A model generated the notes under the pieces. The model was not told where the DNA came from. It saw nothing but the letters and a program-made list of their open reading frames with translations, and made no database searches. Positions 1 to 11,380 of a DNA stretch of 64,000 nucleotides are shown here, in pieces. A program made the position numbers and the translations under genes. Position 1 is the stretch's first letter; every line of letters begins with the position of its first letter. Source of the DNA: Agelas oroides (lineage: Eukaryota > Porifera > Demospongiae > Agelasida > Agelasidae). The DNA is taken from NCBI GenBank assembly GCA_949130485.1, contig OX422184.1:6428655-6492654 (forward strand). The letters run 5' to 3'.

Positions 1-519
1 TTGACTCTACATGACCCTACTACACTCCACCATACCTCTATGTGACTTTACGTGAGTCTATACTGCACTCCACCATGGCTCTACTCGGCTCTACTTGACT
101 CTACTACACTCTACCATGGCTCTACTCCATTGTACTATGCCTCTACTTGACACTACATGACTCTACTTGACTCAACTACACTCTACCATGGCTCTACTTG
201 GCTCTACTACACTCTAGCATGGCTCTACTACACTCTAGCATGGCTCTACTTGACTCTACTTGATTCTACTACACTCTACCAAGGCATGTCTCTACCTGTC
301 TCTACTAAATTCTACCATGCCTCTACTTGACTCTACTGCACTCTACTACATTCTACCGTGGCTCTACCTGACTCTACTACACCCTACCATGGCTCTCCTA
401 GGTTCTACCTGACTCCACTAGACTATACCATTGCTCTACCTGCCTCTACTTGTCTCTACTACATTCTACCATGGCTCTACTACATTCTACCATTGCTCTA
501 CTTGACTCTACTTGACTCT

Positions 520-3350
520 ACATGACTCTACTACATTCCACCATGCCTCTACTTGACTCTACGTGTGTCTACTGCACTCTAGCATGGCTCTACTTGGATC
601 TAATTGACTCTACTACACTCTACCATGGCTCTACTTAGATCTACTTGACTCTACTACACTCTACCATGGTATACTGCATTGTACTATGCCTCTACTTGAC
701 ACTACATTCCTCTACTATATTCTATCATGGCTCTACCTGACTCTACTCCACACTACTATGGCTCTACTTGGCTCTACTTGATTCTACTACACTCTACCAT
801 GGCATGGCTCTACCTGTCTCTACTACATTCTACCATGGCTCTACCTGACTCTACTACACCCTACCATGGCTCTCATTGGCTCTACTTGACTCCATTACAC
901 TATACTATTGCTCTACCTGGCTCTACTTGTCTCTACTACATTCTACCATGGCTCTACTACATTCTACCAATGCTCTACTTGACTCTCCTTGACTCTACAT
1001 GACTCTACTACATTCCACCATGCCTCTACTTGACTCTACGTGTGTCTACTGCACTCTAGCATGGCTCTACTTGGCTCTACTTGACTCTTCTATACTCTAC
1101 CATGGTATACTCCATTGTACTATGCCTCTACTTGACACTACATGACTCTACTATATATTCTACCATGGCTCTACCTGACTCTACTCCACACTACTTTGGC
1201 TCTACTTGGCTCTGCTTGATTCTACTACACTCTACCATGGCATGGCTCTACCTGTCTCTACTACATTCTATCATGCCTCTACTTGACTCTACTGCACTCT
1301 ACTACATTCTACCATTGCTCTACCTGACTCTACTACACCCTACCATGGCTCTCCTTGGCTCTACTTGACTCCACTACACTATACAATTGCTCTACCTGGC
1401 TCTACTTGTCTCTACTACATTCTACCATGGCTCTACTACATTCTACCATTGCTCTACTTGACTCTACTTGACTCTACAGGACTATACTTGACTCTACGTG
1501 AGTCTACTGCACTCTAGCATGGCTTTAGTTGGATCTACTTGACTGTACTACACTCTAGCATGGCTCTACTTGGCTCTACTTGACTCTACTACACTCTACC
1601 ATGGCTCTACTCCATTGTACTATGCCTCTACTTGACAATACATGACTCTACCACATTCTACCATAGCTCTACTTGACTCTATATGAATCTACTACATTCT
1701 ACCATGGCTCTACTTGACTCTACTTTGCTCTACTTGACTCTACTACACTCTACCATGGCTCTACTCCATTATACATGACACTACATGACTCTATTGCATT
1801 CTACCATGCCTCTACATGACTCTACTCCATCCTACCATTGCTCTACTTGACTCTACTTGATTCTACTGCACTCTACCATGGCTCTACCTGTCTCTACTAC
1901 ATTCTACTATGCCTCTACTTGACTGTACATGACTCTACTACACTCTTCCATGGTTCTACTTGATTCCACTACACTCTACCATGTCTCTACTCCATTGTAC
2001 CATGGCTCTACTTGGTAGTACCTGACTCTACTACATTCTACAGTGGTTCTACATGACTATACTAGACTCTACTACACTCTAGCATGGCTCAACTTGGCTC
2101 TACTTGACTCTACTACTCTCTACCATGCATCTACTCCATTGAACTATGCCTCTACTTTACACTACATAACTCTACTTGACTCTACTACACTCTACCATGG
2201 CTCTACTTGGCTCTACTTGACTCCACTACACTATACCATTGCTCTACCTGGTGCTACTTGTCTCTACTACATTCTACCATGGACCATAGCTCTACTTAAC
2301 TCTATGTGACGCCACTACATTCTACCATGGCTCTACTTGACTCTCCTTGATTCTGCTACACTCTACCTTGGGTCTACTTGGCTCTACTTGATTCCACTAC
2401 ACTCTACCATGTCTCTACTCCATTGTAGCATGACTCTACTTGATACTACATGACTCTACTACATTCTACGATGGCTCTGCTTGACTCTACTACACTGTAC
2501 CATGGCTCTACTTGCTCTACTGGACTCTACTACACTATACCATTGCTCTACTTGGTGCTACTTGTCTCTACTACATTCTACCATGGCTCTACTACATTCT
2601 ACCATAGCTCTACTTAACTCGATATGATGCCACTACATTCTACCATTGCTCTACTTGACTCTACTTGACTCTACTACTCTCTACCATGCATCTACTCCAT
2701 TGAACTATGCCTCTACTTTACACTAGATAACTCTACTTGACTCTACTACACTCTACCATGGCTCTTCTTGGCTCTACTTGACTCCACTACACTATACCAT
2801 TGCTCTACCTGGTGCTACTTGTCTCTACTACATTCTACCATGGACCATAGCTCTACTTAACTCTATGTGACGCCACTACATTCTACCATGGCTCTACTTG
2901 ACTCTCCTTGATTCTGCTACACTCTACCTTGGGTCTAATTGGCTCTACTTGATTCCACTACACTCTACCATGTCTCTACTCCATTGTAGCATGGCTCTAC
3001 TTGATACTACATGACTCTACTACATTCTACGATGGCTCTACTTGACTCTACTACACTGTACCATGGCTCTACTTGCTCTACTGGACTCTACTACACTATA
3101 CCATTGTTCTACTTGGTTCTACTTGTGTCTACTTCCTTCTACCATGGCTCTACTACAATCTAGCATAGTTCTACTTGACTTTATCGACTCTCCTACATTC
3201 TACCATGGCTCTACTTGACTCTACTACATTCTACCATGGGTCTATTTGGCTCTACTTGACTGTACTACATTCTACCATGGCTCTGCATTTCTCTCCTTGG
3301 ATCTACTAACACTCTACCATAGCTCTACTTGGCTCTACTTGACTCTACTA
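520..3350 (+). repeat. H1 sub-block, reference copy
   Basis: This sub-block of the macro-unit recurs as a separate copy at 8,632-11,540. The spacing is 8,110 up to about 1,520 and 8,192 afterwards; the 82-bp difference is the two extra 41-bp units at 9,673-9,754. Diagnostic variants in order are: CCACACTACTATGG near 750, GTATACTCC near 1,105, GCTTTAGTTGG near 1,530, ACAGTGGTTCTACATG near 2,040, GCATCTACTCCATTGAAC near 2,127, and GACCATAGC near 2,282. Confidence 0.8.
2128..3190 (+). repeat. 561-bp tandem repeat, two copies
   Basis: The landmark CATCTACTCCATTGAAC occurs at 2,128 and again at 2,689, exactly 561 bp apart, and the sequences between follow the same order of variants. The second copy ends in a diverged version (GGTTCTACTTGTG, then CATAGTTCTACTTGACTTTATCGAC) that marks the right edge of this tandem wherever it occurs. 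Confidence 0.75.
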
Positions 3351-3379
3351 CACACTACCTTGGCTCTACTACATTCTAT

Positions 3380-3605
3380 CATGACTCTATGTGACTCTAC
3401 TTGACTCTACTACACACTACCATGGCTCTACCTGGTTCTTCTACATTCTTCCATGCCTCTACTTGACTCTACATGGCTCTACTACATTCTACCATGGGTC
3501 TATTTGGCTCTACTTGACTGTACTACACTCTACCCTTGCACTATGTCGGTCTCCTTGGATCTATACTAACACTCTACCATGGCTCTACTTGGATCTACTT
3601 GACTC
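3380..3605 (+). repeat. Most diverged trimer module (TATGTCGG type), copy 1
   Basis: This short module departs most from the monomer consensus, with CTGGTTCTTCTACATTC, GCACTATGTCGGTCTCC and ATCTATACTAACAC. The same variants in the same order recur at about 17,284-17,500 and 46,567-46,800, so it is an old, conserved component of the macro-unit and not random decay in one place. Confidence 0.7.
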
Positions 3606-5910
3606 TACTACACTCTAGCATGGCTCTACTTTGCTCTACTTGACTCTATTACATTCTACCATGGCTCTACTTCATTCTACCATAGCGCTACTTCACTGTA
3701 TATGACTCTACTACATTCTACCATGGCTCTACTTGACTCTAGCATGGCTCTACTTGGCTCTACTTGGCTCTACTTGATTCTACTCCATTGTACTTGATAC
3801 TACATGACTCTACTGCATTCTACCATGGCTCTACATGACTCTACTACACTCTAACATGGCTCTACTTGACCCTACTTGATACTACTACACTCTACCATGG
3901 CTTTACCTGTCTCTACTACATTCTACCATGCCTCTATTGACTCTACATGACTCTACTTCGTTCTACGTTGACTCTACTTGGTTCTCCTTGACTGTACTAC
4001 ACTCTACGATGGTTCTACGTGGCCCTACTTGACTCTACATGACTCTACTACATTCTACCATGGCTCTACTTGTCTCTACTTGACTTTACATGACTCTACT
4101 ACATTCTACGATGGCTCTACTTGACTGTACTTCACTCTACTACACTCTAGCATGGCTCTACTTGGCTCTACTTGACTCTACTACACTCTACCATGGATCT
4201 ACTCCATTGTACTATGCCTCTACTTTACACTACATGACTCTCCTTGACTCAACTACACTCTACCATGGCTCTACTTGGCTCTACTACACTCTAGCATGGC
4301 TCTACTTGGCTCTACTTGATTCTACTACATTCCACCATGCCTCTACTTGACTCTACGTGTGTCTACTGTACTCTAGCATGGCTCTGCTTGGATCTACTTG
4401 ACTTTACTACACTCTACCATGGTATACTCCATTGTACTATGCCTCTTCTTGACACTACATGACTCTACTATATTCTACCATGGCTCTACCTGACTCTACT
4501 CCACACTACTATGGCTCTACTTGGCTCTACTTGATTCTACTACACTCTACCATGGCATGGCTCTACCTGTCTCTACAACATTCTATCATGCCTCTACTTG
4601 ACTCTACCGCACTCTACTACATTCTACCATGGCTCTACCTGACTCTACTACACCATACCATGGCTCTCCTTGGCTCTACTTGACTCCACTACACTATACC
4701 ATTGCTCTACCTGGCTCCACTTGTCTCTACTACATTCTACCATGGCTCTACTACATTCTACCATTGCTCTACTTGACTCTACTTGACTCTACATGACTAT
4801 ACTTGACTCTACGTGAGTCTACTGCACTCTAGCATGGCTTTAGTTGGATCTACTTGACTGTACTACACTCTAGCATGGGTCTACTTGGCTCTACTTTACT
4901 CTACTACACTCCAGCATGGCTCTACTTGGCTCTATATGACTCTACAACACTCTACCATAGCTCTACTCCATTGTATTATGCCTCTACTTCACACTACATG
5001 ATTCTACCACATTCTACCATAGCTATACTTGACTCTATATGAATCTACTACACTCTACCATGGCTCTACTCCATTGTACATGACATTACATGACTCTACT
5101 GCATTCTACCATGCCTCTACATGACTCTACTACATCCTACCGTTGCTCTACTTGACTCTACTTGATTCTACTGCACTCTACCATGACTCTACCTATCTCT
5201 ACTACATTCTACCATGCCTCTACTTGACTCTACATGACTCTATTACATTCTACCGTGCGCCTACTTGACTCTACATGCCTCTACTACATTCTACCATGGC
5301 TCTACTTGACTCTACTTCACTCTACTTCACTCTACTACACTCTAGCATGGCTCTACTTGACTCTACTACACTCTACCATGGCTCTACTCCATTGTACTAT
5401 GCCTCTACTTGACACTACATGACTCTACTTGACTCAACTACGCTCTACCATCGCTCTACTTGGCTCTACTACACTCTAGCATGGCTCTACTTGGCTCTAC
5501 TTGATTCTACTACACTATACAATTGCTCTACCTGGCTCTACTTGTCTCTACTGCATTCTACAATTGCTCTACTACAATCTAACATTGCTCTACTTGACTC
5601 TACTTGACTCTATAGGACTATACTTGACTCTACGTGAGTCTACTGCACTCTAGCATGGCTTTAGTTGGATCTACTTGACTGTACTACACTCTAGCATGGC
5701 TCTACTTGACTCTATATGAATCTACTACACTCTACCATGGCTCTACTCCATTGTACATGACACTACATGACTCTACTGCATTCTACCATGCCTCTACATG
5801 ACTCTACTCCATCCTACCATTGCTCTACTTGACTCTACTTGATTCTACTGCACTCTACCATGGCTCTACCTGTCTCTACTACATTCTACTATGCCTCTAC
5901 TTGACTGTAC

Positions 5911-6740
5911 ATGACTCTACTACATTCTACCGTGCGCCTACTTGACTCTACATGCCTCTACTACATTCTACCATGGCTCTACTTGACTCTACTTCACTCT
6001 ACTTCACTCTACTTCACTCTACTACACCCTAGCATGGCTCTACTTGACTCTACTTCACTCTACCATGGATCTATTCCATTGTACTATGCCTCTACTTTAC
6101 ACTACATGACTCTACTTGACTCAACTTCACTCTACCATGGCTCTACTTGGCTCTACTACACTCTACCATGCCTCTACTTGACTCTACATGACTCTACTAC
6201 ATTCTACCGTGCCCCTACTTGACTCTACATGCCTCTACTACATACTACCATGGCTCTACTTGACTCTACTTCACTCTACTTCACTCTACTACACTCTAGC
6301 ATGGCTCTAGTTGACTCTACTACACTCTACCATGGATCTATTCCATTGTACTATGCCTCTATTTTACACTACATGACTCTACTTGACTCAACTGCACTCT
6401 ACCATGGCTCTACCTATCTCTACTACAAGCTACCATGCCTCTCCTTGACTCTACATGACTCTACTACATTCTACCGTGCGCCTACTTGACTCTACATGCC
6501 TCTACTACATTCTACCATGGCTCTACTTGACTGTACTTCACTCTACTTCACTCTACTACACTCTAGCATGGCTCTACTTGACTCTACTATACTCTACCAT
6601 GGATCTATGCCATTGTACTATACCTCTACTTTACACTATATGACTCTACTTGACTCAACTTCACTCTACCATGGCTCTACTTGGCTCTACTACACTCTAC
6701 CATGGCTCTACTTCACTCTACTACACTCTACCATGGCTCT
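5911..6740 (+). repeat. Three head-to-tail copies of a 267-277-bp unit
   Basis: The landmark CCGTGCGCC or CCGTGCCCC followed by CTACTTGACTC occurs at about 5,931, 6,208 and 6,475, giving periods of 277 and 267 bp that differ by one 10-bp monomer. Each copy continues with GATCTATTCC or GATCTATGCC and TTTACACTA. The pure 10-bp run (CTCTACTTCA)x3 at 5,987-6,016 sits in the first copy. Confidence 0.7.
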
Positions 6741-6796
6741 ACTTTACTCTACGTAATTCTACTACACAATACCATGGCTCTACCTGGCTCTACTAC

Positions 6797-7406
6797 ATTC
6801 TACCATGCCTCTACTTGACTCTACATGACCCTACTACACTCCACCATACCTATATGTGACTCTACGTGAGTCTATACTGCACTCCACCATAGCTCTACTT
6901 GGCTCTACTTGACTCTACTACACTCTACCATGGCTCTACTCCATTGTACTATGCCTCTACTTGACACTACATGACTCTACTTGACTCAACTACACTCTAC
7001 CATGGCTCTACTTGGCTCTACTACACTCTAGCATGGCTCTACTTGGCTCTACTTGATTCTACTACACTCTACCAAGGCATGTCTCTACCTGTCTCTACTA
7101 AATTCTACCATGCCTCTACTTGACTCTACATGACCCTACTACACTCCACCATACCTATATGTGACTCTACGTGAGTCTATACTGCACTCCACCATAGCTC
7201 TACTTGGCTCTACTTGACTCTACTACACTCTACCATGGCTCTACTCCATTGTACTATGCCTCTACTTGACACTACATGACTCTACTTGACTCAACTACAC
7301 TCTACCATGGCTCTACTTGGCTCTACTACACTCTAGCATGGCTCTACTTGGCTCTACTTGATTCTACTACACTCTACCAAGGCATGTCTCTACCTGTCTC
7401 TACTAA
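6797..7406 (+). repeat. 305-bp tandem duplication
   Basis: Copies are 6,797-7,101 and 7,102-7,406. Both share the private variants CATACCTATATGTGAC and CACCATAGCTC, which elsewhere read CATACCTCTATG and CACCATGGCTC. The pair therefore arose by recent local duplication and not by chance similarity. The first copy follows a CTGGCTCTACTAC context, while the second follows a TGTCTCTACTAA context. Confidence 0.8.
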
Positions 7407-8630
7407 ATTCTACCATGCCTCTACTTGACTCTACTGCACTCTACTACATTCTACCGTGGCTCTACCTGACTCTACTACACCCTACCATGGCTCTCCTAGG
7501 TTCTACTTGACTCCACTAGACTATACCATTGCTCTACCTGCCTCTACTTGTCTCTACTACATTCTACCATGGCTCTACTACATTCTACCATTGCTCTACT
7601 TGACTCTACTTGACTCTACATGACTCTACTACATTCCACCACGCCTCTACTTGACTCTACGTGTGTCTACTGCACTCTAGCATGGCTCTACTTGGATCTA
7701 CTTGACTCTACTACACTCTAGCATGGCTCTACTTGGCTCTACTTGACTCTACTACACTCTACTATGGTATACTCCATTGTACTATGCCTCTACTTCACAC
7801 TACATGACTCTACTATATATTCTACCATGGCTCTACCTGACTCTACTCCACACTACTTTGGCTCTACTTGGCTCTGCTTGATTCTACTACACTCTACCAT
7901 GGCATGGCTCTACCTGTCTCTACTACATTCTATCATGCCTCTACTTGACTCTACTGCACTCTACTACATTCTACCATGTCTCTACCTGACTCTACTACAC
8001 CCTACCATGGCTCTCCTTGACTCTACTTGACTCCTCTACACTATACAATTGCTCTATCTGGCTCTACTTGTTTCTACTACATTCTACCATGGCTCTACTA
8101 CATTCTACCATTGCTCTACTTGTCTCTACTTGACTCTACATGACTATACTTGACTCTACGTGAGTCCACTGCACTCTACCATGGCTTTAGTTGGATCTAC
8201 TTGACTGTACTACACTCTAGCATGGCTCTACTTGGCTCTACTTGACTCTACTACACTCTACCATGGCTCTACTCCATTGTACTATGCCTCTACTTGACAC
8301 TACATGACTCTACCACATTCTACCATAGCTCTACTTGACTCTATATGAATCTACTACATTCTACCATGGCTCTACTTGACTCTACTTTGCTCTACTTGAC
8401 TATACTACACTCTACCATGGCTCTACTCCATTGTACATGACACTACATGACTCTACTGCATTCTACCATGCCTCTACATGACTCTACTCCATCCTACCAT
8501 TGCTCTACTTGACTCTACTTGATTCTACTGCACTCTACCATGGCTCTACCTGTCTCTACTACATTCTACTATGCCTCTACTTGACAGTACATGACTCTAC
8601 TACATTCTACCGTGCTCCTACTTGACTCTA
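6900..8630 (+). repeat. Block matching 33,180-34,610
   Basis: Landmarks AAGGCATGTCTC, CTCCTAGGTTC, CTACTATGGTATACTCC, AATTGCTCTATCTGGC and GAGTCCACTGCAC appear in this order here and at 33,180-34,610, about 25,984 bp away. The latter part (from about 8,000) is also seen at 11,550-12,140. Confidence 0.65.
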
Positions 8631-9631
8631 CATGCCTCTACTACATTCCACCATGCCTCTACTTGACTCTACGTGTGTCTACTGCACTCTAGCATGGCTC
8701 TACTTGGATCTAATTGACTCTGCTACACTCTACCATGGCTCTACTTAGATCTACTTGACTCTACTACACTCTACCATGGTATACTGCATTGTACTATGCC
8801 TCTACTTGACACTACATTCCTCTACTATATTCTACCATGGCTCTACCTGACTCTACTCCACACTACTATGGCTCTACTTGGCTCTACTTGATTCTACTAC
8901 ACTCTACCATGGCATGGCTCTACCTGTCTCTACTACATTCTACCATGGCTCTACCTGACTCTACTACACCCTACCATGGCTCTCCTTGGCTCTACTTGAC
9001 TCCATTACACTATACTATTGCTCTACCTGGCTCTACTTGTCTCTACTACATTCTACCATGGCTCTACTACATTCTACCAATGCTCTACTTGACTCTCCTT
9101 GACTCTACATGACTCTACTACATTCCACCATGCCTCTACTTGACTCTACGTGTGTCTACTGCACTCTAGCATGGCTCTACTTGGCTCTACTTGACTCTTC
9201 TACACTCTACCATTGTATACTCCATTGTACTATGCCTGTACTTGACACTACATGACTCTACTATATATTCTACCATGGCTCTACCTGACTCTTCTCCACA
9301 CTACTTTGGCTCTACTTGGCTCTGCTTGATTCTACTACACTCTACCATGGCATGGCTCTACCTGTCTCTACTACATTCTATCATGCCTCTACTTGACTCT
9401 ACTGCACTCTACTACATTCTACCATTGCTCTACCTGACTCTACTACACCCTACCATGGCTCTCCTTGGCTCTACTTGACTCCACTACACTATACAATTGC
9501 TCTACCTGGCTCTACTTGTCTCTACTACATTCTACCATGGCTCTACTACATTCTACCATTGCTCTACTTGACTCTACTTGACTCTACAGGACTATACTTG
9601 ACTCTACGTGAGTCTACTGCACTCTAGCATG

Positions 9632-9754
9632 GCTTTAGTTGGATCTACTTGACTGTACTACACTCTAGCATGGCTTTAGTTGGATCTACTTGACTGTACT
9701 ACACTCTAGCATGGCTTTAGTTGGATCTACTTGACTGTACTACACTCTAGCATG
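9632..9754 (+). repeat. 41-bp unit repeated three times
   Basis: GCTTTAGTTGGATCTAC starts at 9,632, 9,673 and 9,714, an exact 41-bp period. The unit is one tetramer (a-a-b-c) with the private GCTTTAG variant. Other copies of this region (for example 1,531 and 13,923) have a single unit. The expansion accounts exactly for the 82-bp spacing change between H1 copies 1 and 2. Confidence 0.92.
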
Positions 9755-10319
9755 GATCTACTTGGCTCTACTTGACTCTACTACACTCTACCATGGCTCT
9801 ACTCCATTGTACTATGTCTCTACTTGACAATACATGACTCTACCACATTCTACCATAGCTCTACTTGACTCTATATGAATCTACTACATTCTACCATGGC
9901 TCTACTTGACTCTACTTTGCTCTACTTGACTCTACTACACTCTACCATGGCTCTACTCCATTATACATGACACTACATGACTCTATTGCATTCTACCATG
10001 CCTCTACATGACTCTACTCCATCCTACCATTGCTCTACTTGACTCTACTTGATTCTACTGCACTCTACCATGGCTCTACCTGTCTCTACTACATTCTACT
10101 ATGCCTCTACTTGACTGTACATGACTCTACTACACTCTTCCATGGTTCTACTTGATTCCACTACACTCTACCATGTCTCTACTCCATTGTACCATGGCTC
10201 TACTTGATACTACCTGACTCTACTACATTCTACAGTGGTTCTACATGACTATACTAGACTCTACTACACTCTAGCATGGCTCTACTTGGCTCTACTTGAC
10301 TGTACTACTCTCTACCATG

Positions 10320-11380
10320 CATCTACTCCATTGAACTATGCCTCTACTTTACACTACATAACTCTACTTGACTCTACTACACTCTACCATGGCTCTACTT
10401 GGCTCTACTTGACTCCACTACACTATACCATTGCTCTACCTGGTGCTACTTGTCTCTACTACATTCTACCATGGACCATAGCTCTACTTCACTCTATGTG
10501 ATGCCACTACATTCTACCATGGCTCTACTTGACTCTCCTTGATTCTGCTACACTCTACCTTGGGTCTACTTGGCTCTACTTGATTCCACTACACTCTACC
10601 ATGTCTCTACTCCATTGTAGCATGACTCTACTTGATACTACATGACTCTACTACATTCTACGATGGCTCTACTTGACTCTACTACACTGTACCATGGCTC
10701 TACTTGCTCTACTGGACTCTACTACACTATACCATTGCTCTACTTGGTGCTACTTGTCTCTACTACATTCTACCATGGCTCTACTACATTCTACCATAGC
10801 TCTACTTAACTCGATATGATGCCACTACATTCTACCATTGCTCTACTTGACTCTACTTGACTCTACTACTCTCTACCATGCATCTACTCCATTGAACTAT
10901 GCCTCTACTTTACACTAGATAACTCTACTTGACTCTACTACACTCTACCATGGTTCTACTTGGCTCTACTTGACTCCACTACACTATACCATTGCTCTAC
11001 CTGGTGCTACTTGTCTCTACTACATTCTACCATGGACCATAGCTGTACTTAACTCTATGTGACGCCACTACATTCTACCATGGCTCTACTTGACTCTCCT
11101 TGATTCTGCTACACTCTACCTTGGGTCTAATTGGCTCTACTTGATTCCACTACACTCTACCATGTCTCTACTCCATTGTAGCATGGCTCTACTTGATACT
11201 ACATGACTCTACTACATTCTACGATGGCTCTACTTGACTCTACTACACTGTACCATGGCTCTACTTGCTCTACTGGACTCTACTACACTATACCATTGCT
11301 CTACTTGGTTCTACTTGTGTCTACTCCCTTCTACCATGGCTCTACTACAATCTAGCATAGTTCTACTTGACTTTATCGAC
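10320..11380 (+). repeat. 561-bp tandem repeat, two copies (in H1 copy 2)
   Basis: CATCTACTCCATTGAAC occurs at 10,320 and 10,881, 561 bp apart. The second copy ends with the same diverged right-edge variants as at 3,100-3,190. Confidence 0.75.

Larger units (their letters stand above)
1..5570 (+). repeat. Macro higher-order repeat unit, copy 1 (left edge outside window)
   Basis: This block is colinear with 12,424-20,300 through a chain of shared rare variants. The spacing between matching landmarks is 12,423 at the left edge, 12,402 near 727, 13,904 near 3,391, 13,914 near 4,090 and 14,397 from 4,331 on. Each change in spacing is accounted for by a visible local event: a 21-bp duplication near 210-250, the 941- and 561-bp duplications in the second copy, a 10-bp monomer, and a 483-bp extra segment. 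The first 2,931 bases also match 34,856-37,786 at a constant spacing of 34,855. Confidence 0.8.

Noticed and set aside
3305..3312. CTACTAAC as an intron branch point, with CAGGTAGAG on the other strand as a splice donor
   Set aside because: Both are single-step variants of the monomer that recur by chance, and no exon-like sequence is nearby.
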